A stretch of 18,980 nt of DNA from Armatimonadota bacterium (GTDB taxonomy: Bacteria; Sysuimicrobiota; Sysuimicrobiia; Sysuimicrobiales; Humicultoraceae). The notes under the pieces are model-generated. The model did no database searches. It was not told where the DNA came from and saw only the letters and a program-made list of their open reading frames with translations. The DNA lies in assembly GCA_016199305.1 (NCBI GenBank), contig JACQGZ010000067.1, positions 1-18,980 of the forward strand, given 5' to 3'. The position numbers and the translations under genes are program-made. Positions 12,806-18,980 of the stretch are shown here, piece by piece (within the stretch, counting starts at the first letter, position 1; the number at the start of each line of letters is the position of its first letter).

Positions 12806-12844
12806 TTACCTCTTCTTCTTCTTGGCCGCCTTCTTCTTCTTCAT
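12806..12844 (-). CDS. 12-codon lysine-rich micro-ORF (MKKKKAAKKKKR)
   Basis: ATG at 12844-12842 is preceded, 7 nt away, by AAAGGAGGAGG, one of the best ribosome sites in the window, and the frame ends TAA at 12808-12806. The peptide is MKKKKAAKKKKR, eight lysines and one arginine in twelve residues. The lysine codons are all AAG. It sits 57 nt after the ltaE stop and 40 nt before the operon terminator. It is too short for family assignment. It may be a translated cationic peptide, a translation-dependent switch (ribosomes can slow on poly-lysine), or a remnant of a longer lysine-rich tail protein. The strong site is what sets it apart from chance. Confidence 0.5.
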   Translation of the reverse strand: MKKKKAAKKKKR

Positions 12845-12901
12845 CCAGAGCCTCCTCCTTTCGAGTACGTCGAGTTACTGAGATGGATGATTCTCGCTCG
12901 A

Positions 12902-13942
12902 TCACGATTTTCCTGCTGTCAGGGGCATCACATGATGAAATGCATCGACCGCGCGGTCGATCTCCGCGTCGCCGATGTGTCGGTGGGTGACCAGGCGGAT
13001 CGCGGTGCGATCCAGTCCGTGCGCGAGGACGTGATGCGCGGCCAACCGATCGACGACGGCCGGCGCGTCGTCCACCTCGAGGATGACGATGTTGGTCTGC
13101 ACCGTGGTCAGATCGACTCGCACCCCGGGGATCTCCGCCAGCCGCTGCGCGAGGGCGCGGGCGCGGCGGTGGTCCTCGGCGAGCCGGTCGATCATCGTCT
13201 CCAGCGCGACGATGCCGGCGGCGGCGACGACGCCGGCCTGGCGCATCGCTCCTCCCAGCATCTGCCGCGCGCGGCGGGCGCGGGCGATGAAGGCCGCCTC
13301 GCCCGCAAGCAGCGAACCCACCGGCGCCGACAGCCCCTTGCTCACGCAGAACATGACCGAGTCCGCGTCGCGCGTCAGGTCCCGGGCGTCGGCGCCCAGG
13401 GCGACGGCGGCGTTGAAGATGCGGGCCCCGTCGAGGTGAACGCGCAAGCCGTGGCGGTGCCCCGCCGCGCACACCTCCGCCTGCTGGGCCGGCGTCATCA
13501 CCGCCCCTCCGGCGCGGTTGTGCGTGTTCTCCAGGCAGAGCAGGCGCGTGGGGGCGAAGTGGACGTTGGGCGTTCGCACCACCGCCTCCACCTGCGCGGC
13601 GGAGATCGCTCCCCGCTCGGCGAGCACGGGCCGCGGGATGACCCCGGCGACGGCGGACATCCCGCCGGATTCGGTGAGGTAGGTGTGGGCGCGCGCCTCC
13701 ACGATGATCTCATCGCCGCGCTGGGTGTGGCTCAGCACCGCGGCCAGGTTGGCCATCGTGCCGCTGGGCAGGAAGAGCGCCGCTTCCTTGCCCAGGCGCT
13801 CCGCGGCCAGCTCCTCCAGCCGCCGGACGGTGGGGTCCTCGCCGTACTGATCGTCGCCCACCTCGGCGCGCCGCATCGCCTCGCGCATCGCCTCGGTGGG
13901 GCTGGTGACGGTATCGCTGCGCAGGTCGACGAGAGGCGTCAT
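12902..13942 (-). CDS. ltaE: Low-specificity L-threonine aldolase (PLP enzyme)
   Basis: A 346-aa fold-type I PLP enzyme that cleaves L-threonine or L-allo-threonine to glycine and acetaldehyde. It begins VDLRSDTVTSPTEAMREAM, a diagnostic family start. Other landmarks are GDDQYGEDPTV (about 29-39), LPSGTMANLAA (58-68), His86 that stacks on PLP, ENTHNRAGG (138-146), LDGARIFNAA with Asp171 and Arg174, and the PLP lysine in CVSKGLSAPVGS (Lys202). RQAGVVAAAGI is also typical. The start overlaps the upstream membrane-protein stop as ATGA. Acetaldehyde from this enzyme could be a substrate for the iron alcohol dehydrogenase encoded in the same operon (inference). Confidence 0.95.
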   Translation of the reverse strand: MTPLVDLRSDTVTSPTEAMREAMRRAEVGDDQYGEDPTVRRLEELAAERLGKEAALFLPSGTMANLAAVLSHTQRGDEIIVEARAHTYLTESGGMSAVAGVIPRPVLAERGAISAAQVEAVVRTPNVHFAPTRLLCLENTHNRAGGAVMTPAQQAEVCAAGHRHGLRVHLDGARIFNAAVALGADARDLTRDADSVMFCVSKGLSAPVGSLLAGEAAFIARARRARQMLGGAMRQAGVVAAAGIVALETMIDRLAEDHRRARALAQRLAEIPGVRVDLTTVQTNIVILEVDDAPAVVDRLAAHHVLAHGLDRTAIRLVTHRHIGDAEIDRAVDAFHHVMPLTAGKS

Positions 13943-14238
13943 CCCTCATCCCCCGGCAGGGCGCGGGCGGCCTGGTAGAGAGCGATCCCCCGTCCGGCCA
14001 TCACCGAGGCCACGTAGGCGAGCAGGAACAACAGCAGCCACTTCCCCAGGGCCACCAGGAAGGTCGTCTCGAAGGGCCGCCCCTCCTGCTCCCCGCCGGG
14101 CCGGGTGAGCAGATCCACCCGTACGAACTCATCGAACCCTCGTACGAAGACGAAGACGAGCAGCCCGATGCCCAGCACGAAGACGGCCAGCCCCAGCCAC
14201 TTGCCGGCGGGGTCGCCGCCGTCACGACGCGTGATCAT
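13939..14238 (-). CDS. Small two-helix membrane protein, unknown function
   Basis: A 99-aa protein with a short polar N-terminus (MITRRDGGDPAGKW), a hydrophobic helix at about 13-32 with VFVLGIGLLVFVFV, a polar loop with charged residues, and a second helix at about 60-80 (ALGKWLLLFLLAYVASVMAGRG in part). I do not recognise a family. The ATG at 14238 is chosen because AGGAGGT lies 5 nt ahead of it; an upstream start at 14280 would add 14 residues and lacks such a site. It lies 38 nt after mtnP, and its stop overlaps the ltaE start. Its role in this metabolic operon is not evident. Confidence 0.8.
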   Translation of the reverse strand: MITRRDGGDPAGKWLGLAVFVLGIGLLVFVFVRGFDEFVRVDLLTRPGGEQEGRPFETTFLVALGKWLLLFLLAYVASVMAGRGIALYQAARALPGDEG

Positions 14239-14276
14239 CGCGGACCTCCTCGAACCCAACTGATGAATTTCAGCGA

Positions 14277-15074
14277 TCACACCCGCGCCTGCGCCAGCGC
14301 CGTCGCGCAGAGGCAGGTGCGCTCGCGCGGGATCGCGGGGATGACCCGCAGGATCAGATCGCGCAGCCGGTCCAGGTTGGCGCGGAAGATCCGGACGACC
14401 TCCGCGGCTGTCACCGGGGCGACGCCCGGGGACGCTTCCACGCCGACGTCGTAGTCGGTGATCAGGGAGATGTTCGCGTAGCAGATCTCCAGTTCTCGGG
14501 CCAGCGGTGCCTCGGGGTACTGGGTCATAGTGATGACCTCCCAGCCCTGGGCGCGGTACGAGAGGCTCTCCGCGCGCGTCGAAAACCGCGGCCCCTGGAT
14601 GACGACCACCGTGCCGTGGTCGTGCAGCGGCAGCTCCATCGCGCGTCCGCTCTTAATGATCAGGGTGTGAAGTGTGGAGCAATACGGCTGGGCCATGGAG
14701 ACGTGCGTCACCTCCGGCCCGTCGTAGAAGGTGTCCGCCCGCCCGTTGGTGCGGTCTACGTACTGGTCGCAGATGACGAAGTCCCCCGGGCGCACCTCCG
14801 GCTGCAGGCTGCCGGCGGCGCAGGGGCCGAGGAGACGTGTGACCCCGAGCGCGCGCATCGCCGCCACGTTCGCCCGGTAGTTGATCCGGTGGGGCGGGAT
14901 GGTGTGGCGGCGCCCGTGGCGCGGCAGAAAGGCGACACGCCGCCCCCCCACCTCGCCGAGGGTGATGCGGTCACTCGGCGGCCCGTAAGGTGTTTCCACC
15001 TCGACCTCTTCCGCGCCGGCCAGCAACTCGTAGAATCCCGATCCGCCGAACACGCCGATCTCGGCCTCAGCCAT
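14277..15074 (-). CDS. mtnP: S-methyl-5'-thioadenosine phosphorylase
   Basis: A 265-aa purine nucleoside phosphorylase family 2 member: phosphorolysis of methylthioadenosine to adenine and 5-methylthioribose-1-phosphate, in methionine salvage. Landmarks: GVFGGSGFYELL (7-18), PRHGRRHTIPPHRINYRAN (51-69), GSLQPEVRPGDFVICDQYVDRT (88-109, in two parts GSLQPEVRPGDF and VICDQYVDRT), GPRFSTRAES (161-170), ITMTQYPEAPLARE (181-194) and TDYD (206-209), whose two aspartates favour an adenine over a hypoxanthine base. The ATG at 15074 has AGAGGAG 4 nt upstream and overlaps the sirtuin end by 8 nt; an earlier in-frame start would add 44 residues read from the sirtuin gene. A methylthioinosine phosphorylase role is possible. 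Confidence 0.9.
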   Translation of the reverse strand: MAEAEIGVFGGSGFYELLAGAEEVEVETPYGPPSDRITLGEVGGRRVAFLPRHGRRHTIPPHRINYRANVAAMRALGVTRLLGPCAAGSLQPEVRPGDFVICDQYVDRTNGRADTFYDGPEVTHVSMAQPYCSTLHTLIIKSGRAMELPLHDHGTVVVIQGPRFSTRAESLSYRAQGWEVITMTQYPEAPLARELEICYANISLITDYDVGVEASPGVAPVTAAEVVRIFRANLDRLRDLILRVIPAIPRERTCLCATALAQARV

Positions 15075-15843
15075 GCTGCTCCTCTTCGGCGGCTCCGCGC
15101 GGGCCGCCTGCCGCGAGAGCGGCGAGCGCGGGCACGGCGCGTCCGGCGTTGTCCCGGATGACCGCGGAAGCGTCGCCATCGTAGGGGGTGGGCTCCCGAT
15201 TGACAATGACGAGCCGGCCGCCGTGATCGAGGACGGCCTGCGGCAATTCGGCGGCGGGCCTGACGGTCAGGGAGGAGCCGACCACGAGCAGGAGGTCGGC
15301 CTCGCGGCAGAGGGCGTCGGCCTCGGCGAAGATCTCGAGGGAGAGCACCTCCCCAAACAGCACGACGTCCGGCTTCAGCGGTCCGGCGCAGACGGAACAG
15401 CGTGGCATCCGCTCCGCCGCCAGCGCGTCCGTGAAGGCCGCGATATCCGCACGCTCCCCGCAGTCGGGGCAGGCGGCGCGGCGCAGGGTCCCGTGCAGTT
15501 CCAGGACGCGCCGCGATCCCGCGGCCTGGTGCAACCCGTCGACGTTCTGCGTGATCACCGCCCGGAGCCGGCCGACGCGTTCGAGATCCGCCAGCACCCG
15601 GTGCGCGGGGTTGGGGCGCGCCCCGCCGAGCCGCGACAGCCGTTCCTGATAGAAGGCATAAAACCCCGCCGGATCGCGCCGGAAGGCGGCCAGGCTGGCC
15701 ACGCGCATCGGGTCGACCCCGGCCCACAGCCCGCCCGGTGAACGGAAGTCGGGCAGGCCGGATTCGGTGGACACCCCGGCCCCGGTCAGGGCGACGGCGC
15801 GCGCCGCGCCGCGCAGGAGGGCGGCCGCGGTCTCCAGGCTCAC
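15067..15843 (-). CDS. NAD-dependent protein deacylase, sirtuin (Sir2/CobB)
   Basis: A 258-aa sirtuin that removes acyl groups from lysine using NAD+. Motifs: GAGVSTESGLPDFRSPGGLW (21-40), TQNVDGLH (98-105), catalytic His117 in ELHGTL, a structural zinc site with CPDC (125-128) and CSVC (149-152), KPDVVLFGE (157-165), and VVGSSLTVRPAAEL for the NAD-binding fold. The start is GTG at 15843-15841, overlapping the LarA-like stop as GTGA. The long in-frame extension upstream is the LarA-like gene read in another frame. A typical target in bacteria is acetyl-CoA synthetase, but no acs is present here; the operon's dehydrogenase or aldolase could be targets (guess). Confidence 0.95.
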   Translation of the reverse strand: MSLETAAALLRGAARAVALTGAGVSTESGLPDFRSPGGLWAGVDPMRVASLAAFRRDPAGFYAFYQERLSRLGGARPNPAHRVLADLERVGRLRAVITQNVDGLHQAAGSRRVLELHGTLRRAACPDCGERADIAAFTDALAAERMPRCSVCAGPLKPDVVLFGEVLSLEIFAEADALCREADLLLVVGSSLTVRPAAELPQAVLDHGGRLVIVNREPTPYDGDASAVIRDNAGRAVPALAALAAGGPRGAAEEEQHG

Positions 15844-17135
15844 GGCAAGTCGGCCAGATCGCCCCCGTCCGAGTATCTCCAGGGGCGGGTGGGGCCGACG
15901 GTGATCCCGGGTCGTCCCGTCAGCGCCGGGGCCAGGGATTCGCTCACCCACAGTCGCTCCAGATGCAGGGTGTTGGGGATGCGCACCAGGCGCGCCTCCG
16001 CGGGCCGCTCCAGCCCCGCGGTGCGCAGAGCGATCTGGATCGCCGCCCGGTCGGTGGGCGCGATCACCGGCAGAGCCACGCGCTCCGGCAGCGAGGAGGT
16101 GACGGCGTTGAGGTAGGTGGCGTCCAGGTCGATGGCGCCGGCCAGCCTGGCCGTGATGACGTCGGCCAGCCCCACCCCCTGCGCGTTCCCCTCGCTGGCC
16201 GCCGCCAGCCGCAGGACGGCGATGCGGCGGAAGCGGGGCCGGGGGGGATCGGGAATCTGAGGATGGCGCCACCGGCCGATGATGTTGACGTCCATCCCGG
16301 TGCCGCTGTAGTTCTTCCCCATCTCATCCACCACGAGCACGTCGGCCTCCTCAACGGGCAGCCGCGGCATCCACTCCTGGGCCTGCGCATAGAGCGCCGG
16401 CTCCCGCTCCGGGATCTCGTCGGGAGCGAGGACCTCCACGGCCGCGGTCTCATCGTAGGCGTTCTCCAGCAGGGCCACCCCCGCCACGACGCGGCCCGTG
16501 GCCAGCAGTCCGGCCGCCACCTCGCCAATCGCCCGCGCCATGTGCTCGGCTCCCAGGCGGTGCGCCTGCTCCGCGCCCGGGGCCTTGCCCAGTCCCACCG
16601 CCATCATCTTCATCAGCCCGCTGCCGAAATCGCTCTGGAAGGCGGTGTGCGGCTTGATCCGGTTGACCACCACGAGGCCGTCGCAGGCGGCGGCGTTCTG
16701 GTCCAGGTAGATGGCGAAGCCGCCGGGCGTGCGGCCGACCTCGGTGACCTCCATCGCGCTGAGGATGGGCGCCCCGATCGCCTCCGCCGTGATGCCCAGG
16801 TGCGCCAGCACCCGGCGCTGCCCCTCCGCCGTGCCGCCGCCGTGGCTGCCCATCGCCGCCACGATCACCGGCTCCGCCCCCGCATCAGAGAGCGCGGCCA
16901 CCGCGCCCCGCAGCGCCGGGACGATGTCGCGAATCCCGCGGCTGCCCGCCGTCACCGCGATGCGCCGTCCGCGCACCTGGGGGCGCAACCGGCGCAGCCC
17001 GTCCCGGACGGCGACGGCGACATCCTCGAGGCGGGGCCGGGGGAAGCTCTGCGTCACCTCCACCAGCGGAGGCAGCGGGAGGTCGATCCCCGGCGGCGGG
17101 GCGGTGGGGAGGCGGAGCTCAGAAGGCCTGCTCAA
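15840..17135 (-). CDS. LarA-like (DUF2088/lactate racemase N-terminal domain) protein
   Basis: A 431-aa member of the lactate racemase superfamily. The N-terminal domain has TAGSRGIRDI (62-71), AAMGSHGGGTAEGQ (93-106) with His98, IKPHTAF with His163 and GLMKMMAVGLGK with Lys176. In LarA these regions provide Arg75, His108, His174 and Lys184, the last binding the nickel-pincer cofactor. The identity is distant and no larB, larC or larE genes are in the window, so the substrate and cofactor are open; family members act on 2-hydroxyacids or sugars as epimerases. The start is uncertain: the only in-frame candidate near the N-terminus is TTG at 17135, which overlaps the adh end by 17 nt. The stop overlaps the sirtuin start as GTGA. 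Confidence 0.82.
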   Translation of the reverse strand: MSRPSELRLPTAPPPGIDLPLPPLVEVTQSFPRPRLEDVAVAVRDGLRRLRPQVRGRRIAVTAGSRGIRDIVPALRGAVAALSDAGAEPVIVAAMGSHGGGTAEGQRRVLAHLGITAEAIGAPILSAMEVTEVGRTPGGFAIYLDQNAAACDGLVVVNRIKPHTAFQSDFGSGLMKMMAVGLGKAPGAEQAHRLGAEHMARAIGEVAAGLLATGRVVAGVALLENAYDETAAVEVLAPDEIPEREPALYAQAQEWMPRLPVEEADVLVVDEMGKNYSGTGMDVNIIGRWRHPQIPDPPRPRFRRIAVLRLAAASEGNAQGVGLADVITARLAGAIDLDATYLNAVTSSLPERVALPVIAPTDRAAIQIALRTAGLERPAEARLVRIPNTLHLERLWVSESLAPALTGRPGITVGPTRPWRYSDGGDLADLP

Positions 17136-18279
17136 AGAGGTGGACGATGTCCTCCCGCCGGGTCAGCCGGGGATTCACGGCGATGTTGCCGCTCTTCATC
17201 GAGTCGTCGGCCAGCGCCGGCATGGCGTCCCGGGTCACCCCCACATCGCGCAATCGCTCCGGGATCCCAATGTCGGCGTTCAACTGCCGGACCGCTTCCA
17301 CCGCGACCTCCGAGGCCGCCCGCGGCGGCAGGCCCTCCGTCGGCTCGCCGAGGGCCGCGGCGATCTGCGGATAGGTCGTGGTGCAGGCGATGAGGTTCCA
17401 TTCCATCACGTAGGGGAGCAGGAGACCGGTGGCCACGCCGTGCGGGACGTCGAAGTGCGCGCCCAGCGGCAGGGCCATCGCGTGGACGTTCCCCAGTCGC
17501 GTGCGCGTGAACGCCAGCGCAGCGATCGTACTGCCCAGGAGCATCTGATAGCGCGCCTCCAGGTCGCGCCCGTGCGCGTAGGCGGTGCGCAGGGAGCGGC
17601 CGATCAGCCGGATGGATTCCAGGGCGAGGGACTTGGCCAGCGGGTTGACCACGGTGTTGATGTAGCACTCGATCCCGTGCACCAGCGCGTCGATCCCCGT
17701 CGCCGCCGTAAGCGGCTGGGGCATCGACAGGGTGAGCAGCGGATCGCACACCGCGGCGGCCGGCAGGATGTGCGGGCTGCCGATGACCATCTTCACCTTG
17801 CGCGCCCGGTCCGTGATGATGGCGAACACCGTGACCTCGCTCCCCGTTCCCGCGGTCGTCGGCACCGCGACGACCGGCACGGTAGGCCCCGGGACCTTGC
17901 CCACGCCTTCGTAGTCGCGCACCGCGCCCCCGTAGGAGACCAGGGCGGCGGCGACCTTGGCCACATCCATGGCGCTGCCCCCGCCGGCGGCCACCAGACA
18001 GTCGCAGTCGGCGCGCCGGTAGGCTGCGGCCGCCCGCTCCACCGTTTCGCTGCTGGGGTTAGGCTCCACGTCGCTGAAGGTCTCGACGCCGGCGACCACC
18101 GGCGCCAGCGCGTCGACCACCTGTTGGAGGATGCCCGAGGCGGCGATGCCCGGATCGGTCACCACCAGCGGCCGCCGTCCCAGCGGCCCCACCACCTGGG
18201 CGAGTTGCCTCAGCGCGCCGGCGCCGAAGGTGATGGTAGTGGGCGCCTGAAAGGTGAAGATCTCCGTCAGTGTATCCAT
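17119..18279 (-). CDS. Iron-containing (group III) alcohol dehydrogenase
   Basis: A 386-aa NAD(P)-dependent enzyme. Landmarks: GGGSAMDVAK (99-108) for the cofactor, VPTTAGTGSEVT (139-150), and metal ligands Asp197 and His201 in GIDALVHGIECY, His266 in GNVHAMALPLG and His280 in DVPHG. Specificity cannot be read from sequence: 1,3-propanediol, lactaldehyde, ethanol and 4-hydroxybutyrate dehydrogenases share this fold. The ATG at 18279 has AGGAGGG 4 nt upstream. It heads an operon with a LarA-like protein and sirtuin. The 147 nt between this gene and the divergent NIPSNAP-like gene must hold promoters for both, but none is clear. Confidence 0.92.
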   Translation of the reverse strand: MDTLTEIFTFQAPTTITFGAGALRQLAQVVGPLGRRPLVVTDPGIAASGILQQVVDALAPVVAGVETFSDVEPNPSSETVERAAAAYRRADCDCLVAAGGGSAMDVAKVAAALVSYGGAVRDYEGVGKVPGPTVPVVAVPTTAGTGSEVTVFAIITDRARKVKMVIGSPHILPAAAVCDPLLTLSMPQPLTAATGIDALVHGIECYINTVVNPLAKSLALESIRLIGRSLRTAYAHGRDLEARYQMLLGSTIAALAFTRTRLGNVHAMALPLGAHFDVPHGVATGLLLPYVMEWNLIACTTTYPQIAAALGEPTEGLPPRAASEVAVEAVRQLNADIGIPERLRDVGVTRDAMPALADDSMKSGNIAVNPRLTRREDIVHLFEQAF

Positions 18280-18426
18280 ACCGCCCTCCTGCCTCCAACG
18301 CTCCCGGCATCCTTTTCGCTGAGGCGGCGTGAGCGCCTGCCTTCGCCCTGCCGTTCCTTCCCCATTGACATCGCCGGCGCCCCGCCGTTTCCTTCATAGC
18401 AGATGAGATCCGGGAGGTGAGGAGCC

Positions 18427-18729
18427 GTGCCGTCCCAGTTACGCATCTACACCATCAACCGCGGAAAACTGGACGACTTCGTGCAGGCCTGGAGCGCCGG
18501 CGTCTATCCGCTGCGCCGCCGGTTCGGGTACAGCATCGACGGGGCCTGGGTGATCCGCGAACGCAACGAGTTCGTCTGGATCCTCTCCTACGACGGTCCC
18601 GACGCGTGGGAAGCAAAGGAGGCCGCGTACTACCGCTCCTCGGAGCGCGTCAACATGGACCCCAACCCGGCGTCGCTGATCGCCCGCCCGGACCAGTGGT
18701 TCATCACGCCGGTGCGCCCGGACCGCTGA
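18427..18729 (+). CDS. NIPSNAP-like small protein
   Basis: A 100-aa protein in the NIPSNAP/dimeric alpha-beta barrel style: LRIYTINRGKLDDFVQAW at the start, PLRRRFGYSIDGAWV, NEFVWILSYDGPDAWEAKEAAYY and a Pro-rich C-terminus. The pattern of a Y-x-I/L strand, a GKLDDF helix and the F-V-W-I-L-x-Y-D strand is typical. Members of this family are small, often dimeric, and have no agreed reaction. Start is GTG at 18427 with GGGAGGTGAGGAG immediately upstream. It is the only plus-strand gene I support here and runs into the 3' end of the MFS gene by 26 nt. Confidence 0.85.
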   Translation: MPSQLRIYTINRGKLDDFVQAWSAGVYPLRRRFGYSIDGAWVIRERNEFVWILSYDGPDAWEAKEAAYYRSSERVNMDPNPASLIARPDQWFITPVRPDR

Positions 18730-18980
18730 CGGACAGTGCTCCCTCTTCCGCCGGCTCAGGCATCCGGCGCAGCGAGCGGACCGGGGAAAGCAGCACCCAG
18801 AGGAAGGCGAGCAGCCCGCCGGCCACGCCGACAGTGATCGCCGGCCGCAGCCCAAGGAGTTCACCGAGCGCTCCCCCGGCCAGGCTGCCCAGGGGGATCG
18901 TCCCCCACACCACAAAGCGCATAGTCGCGTTCATCCGCCCCTGCAGGCGCTGCGGCGTAATGGCCTGCCTGAGGCTGACC
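18704..18980 (-). CDS. C-terminal part of an MFS transporter, 5' end outside window
   Basis: Ninety-one residues are visible from the window edge to the stop at 18704. The text reads RQAITPQRLQGRMNATMRF, then VVWGTIPLGSLAGGALGELLG, and LLAFLWVLLSPVRSLRRMPEP, all typical of the last helices of MFS exporters of the EntS/MFS_3 group, where R-x-x-x-x-P-x-x-x-x-G-R-x-N-A-x-x-R and S-P-x-R-x-L are common. The protein ends in a polar tail. An internal ATG at 18934 is not its start. Substrate unknown. It converges with the NIPSNAP-like gene. Confidence 0.85.
   Translation of the reverse strand, partial: VSLRQAITPQRLQGRMNATMRFVVWGTIPLGSLAGGALGELLGLRPAITVGVAGGLLAFLWVLLSPVRSLRRMPEPAEEGALSVSGPGAPA

Noticed and set aside
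12525..13472. 315-aa minus-strand frame over ltaE and the micro-ORF
   Set aside because: Its acidic and arginine-rich text arises from reading ltaE and the AAG-rich micro-ORF in the wrong frame.
15844..16272. N-terminal extension of the sirtuin frame (143 residues)
   Set aside because: It is Arg/Gly/Pro-rich shadow text over the LarA-like gene; the sirtuin starts at the GTG coupled to that gene's stop.
18365..18370. TTGACA upstream of the NIPSNAP-like gene as a promoter -35
   Set aside because: No acceptable -10 lies 16-18 nt downstream, so a promoter here is not supported.
1..18980. CRISPR arrays, insertion sequences and tRNA genes
   Set aside because: No regularly spaced direct repeats, transposase frames, or tRNA-like T-arm and CCA patterns were seen; the T-box is a leader RNA, not a tRNA.

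Overview
The window is GC-rich DNA from a bacterium whose gene order and RNA regulators resemble the Firmicutes and related monoderm lineages. It has infC-rpmI-rplT, an RNA methyltransferase just ahead of a T-box-controlled pheST, then cvpA and polX, which is close to the Bacillus ysgA-pheS-pheT-cvpA-polX order. I cannot name the species. A high-GC, possibly thermophilic, Firmicutes-like or candidate-phylum organism is an inference. Almost every gene is on the minus strand. Long plus-strand frames opposite polX, pheT and others are GC-driven shadows.

Reading in the direction of transcription (right to left), the right end (18979-18280) has the end of an MFS transporter and one plus-strand NIPSNAP-like gene that overlaps it tail to tail. 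Next is a tightly overlapping six-gene operon (18279-12902): iron-type alcohol dehydrogenase, LarA-like protein, sirtuin, methylthioadenosine phosphorylase, a small membrane protein and threonine aldolase. It is followed by a 12-codon lysine-only ORF with a strong Shine-Dalgarno and then a terminator (12765-12732).

A consensus sigma-70 promoter (12647-12619) starts the translation and potassium block: a structured leader with a terminator hairpin, infC (ATC start), rpmI, rplT, ktrB, ktrA, a SpoU-type rRNA methyltransferase (apparent CTG start) and a 41-aa YqzL-like protein. A complete T-box leader (about 8250-7968) then governs pheS, pheT, cvpA, polX and mpg. PheT lacks the usual tRNA_bind (OB-fold) domain.

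The left end (1672-1) is a cyclic-di-GMP (GEMM-I) riboswitch whose 3' part can pair into a terminator. It is followed by a 33-aa membrane microprotein, a DUF5317 membrane protein and the N-terminal membrane region of a larger protein, probably a signalling enzyme such as an HD-GYP phosphodiesterase, cut by the window edge. This riboswitch-microprotein-DUF5317 unit, the lysine micro-ORF, and a paired GC-rich stem-loop repeat flanking infC-rpmI are the least explained parts of the window.
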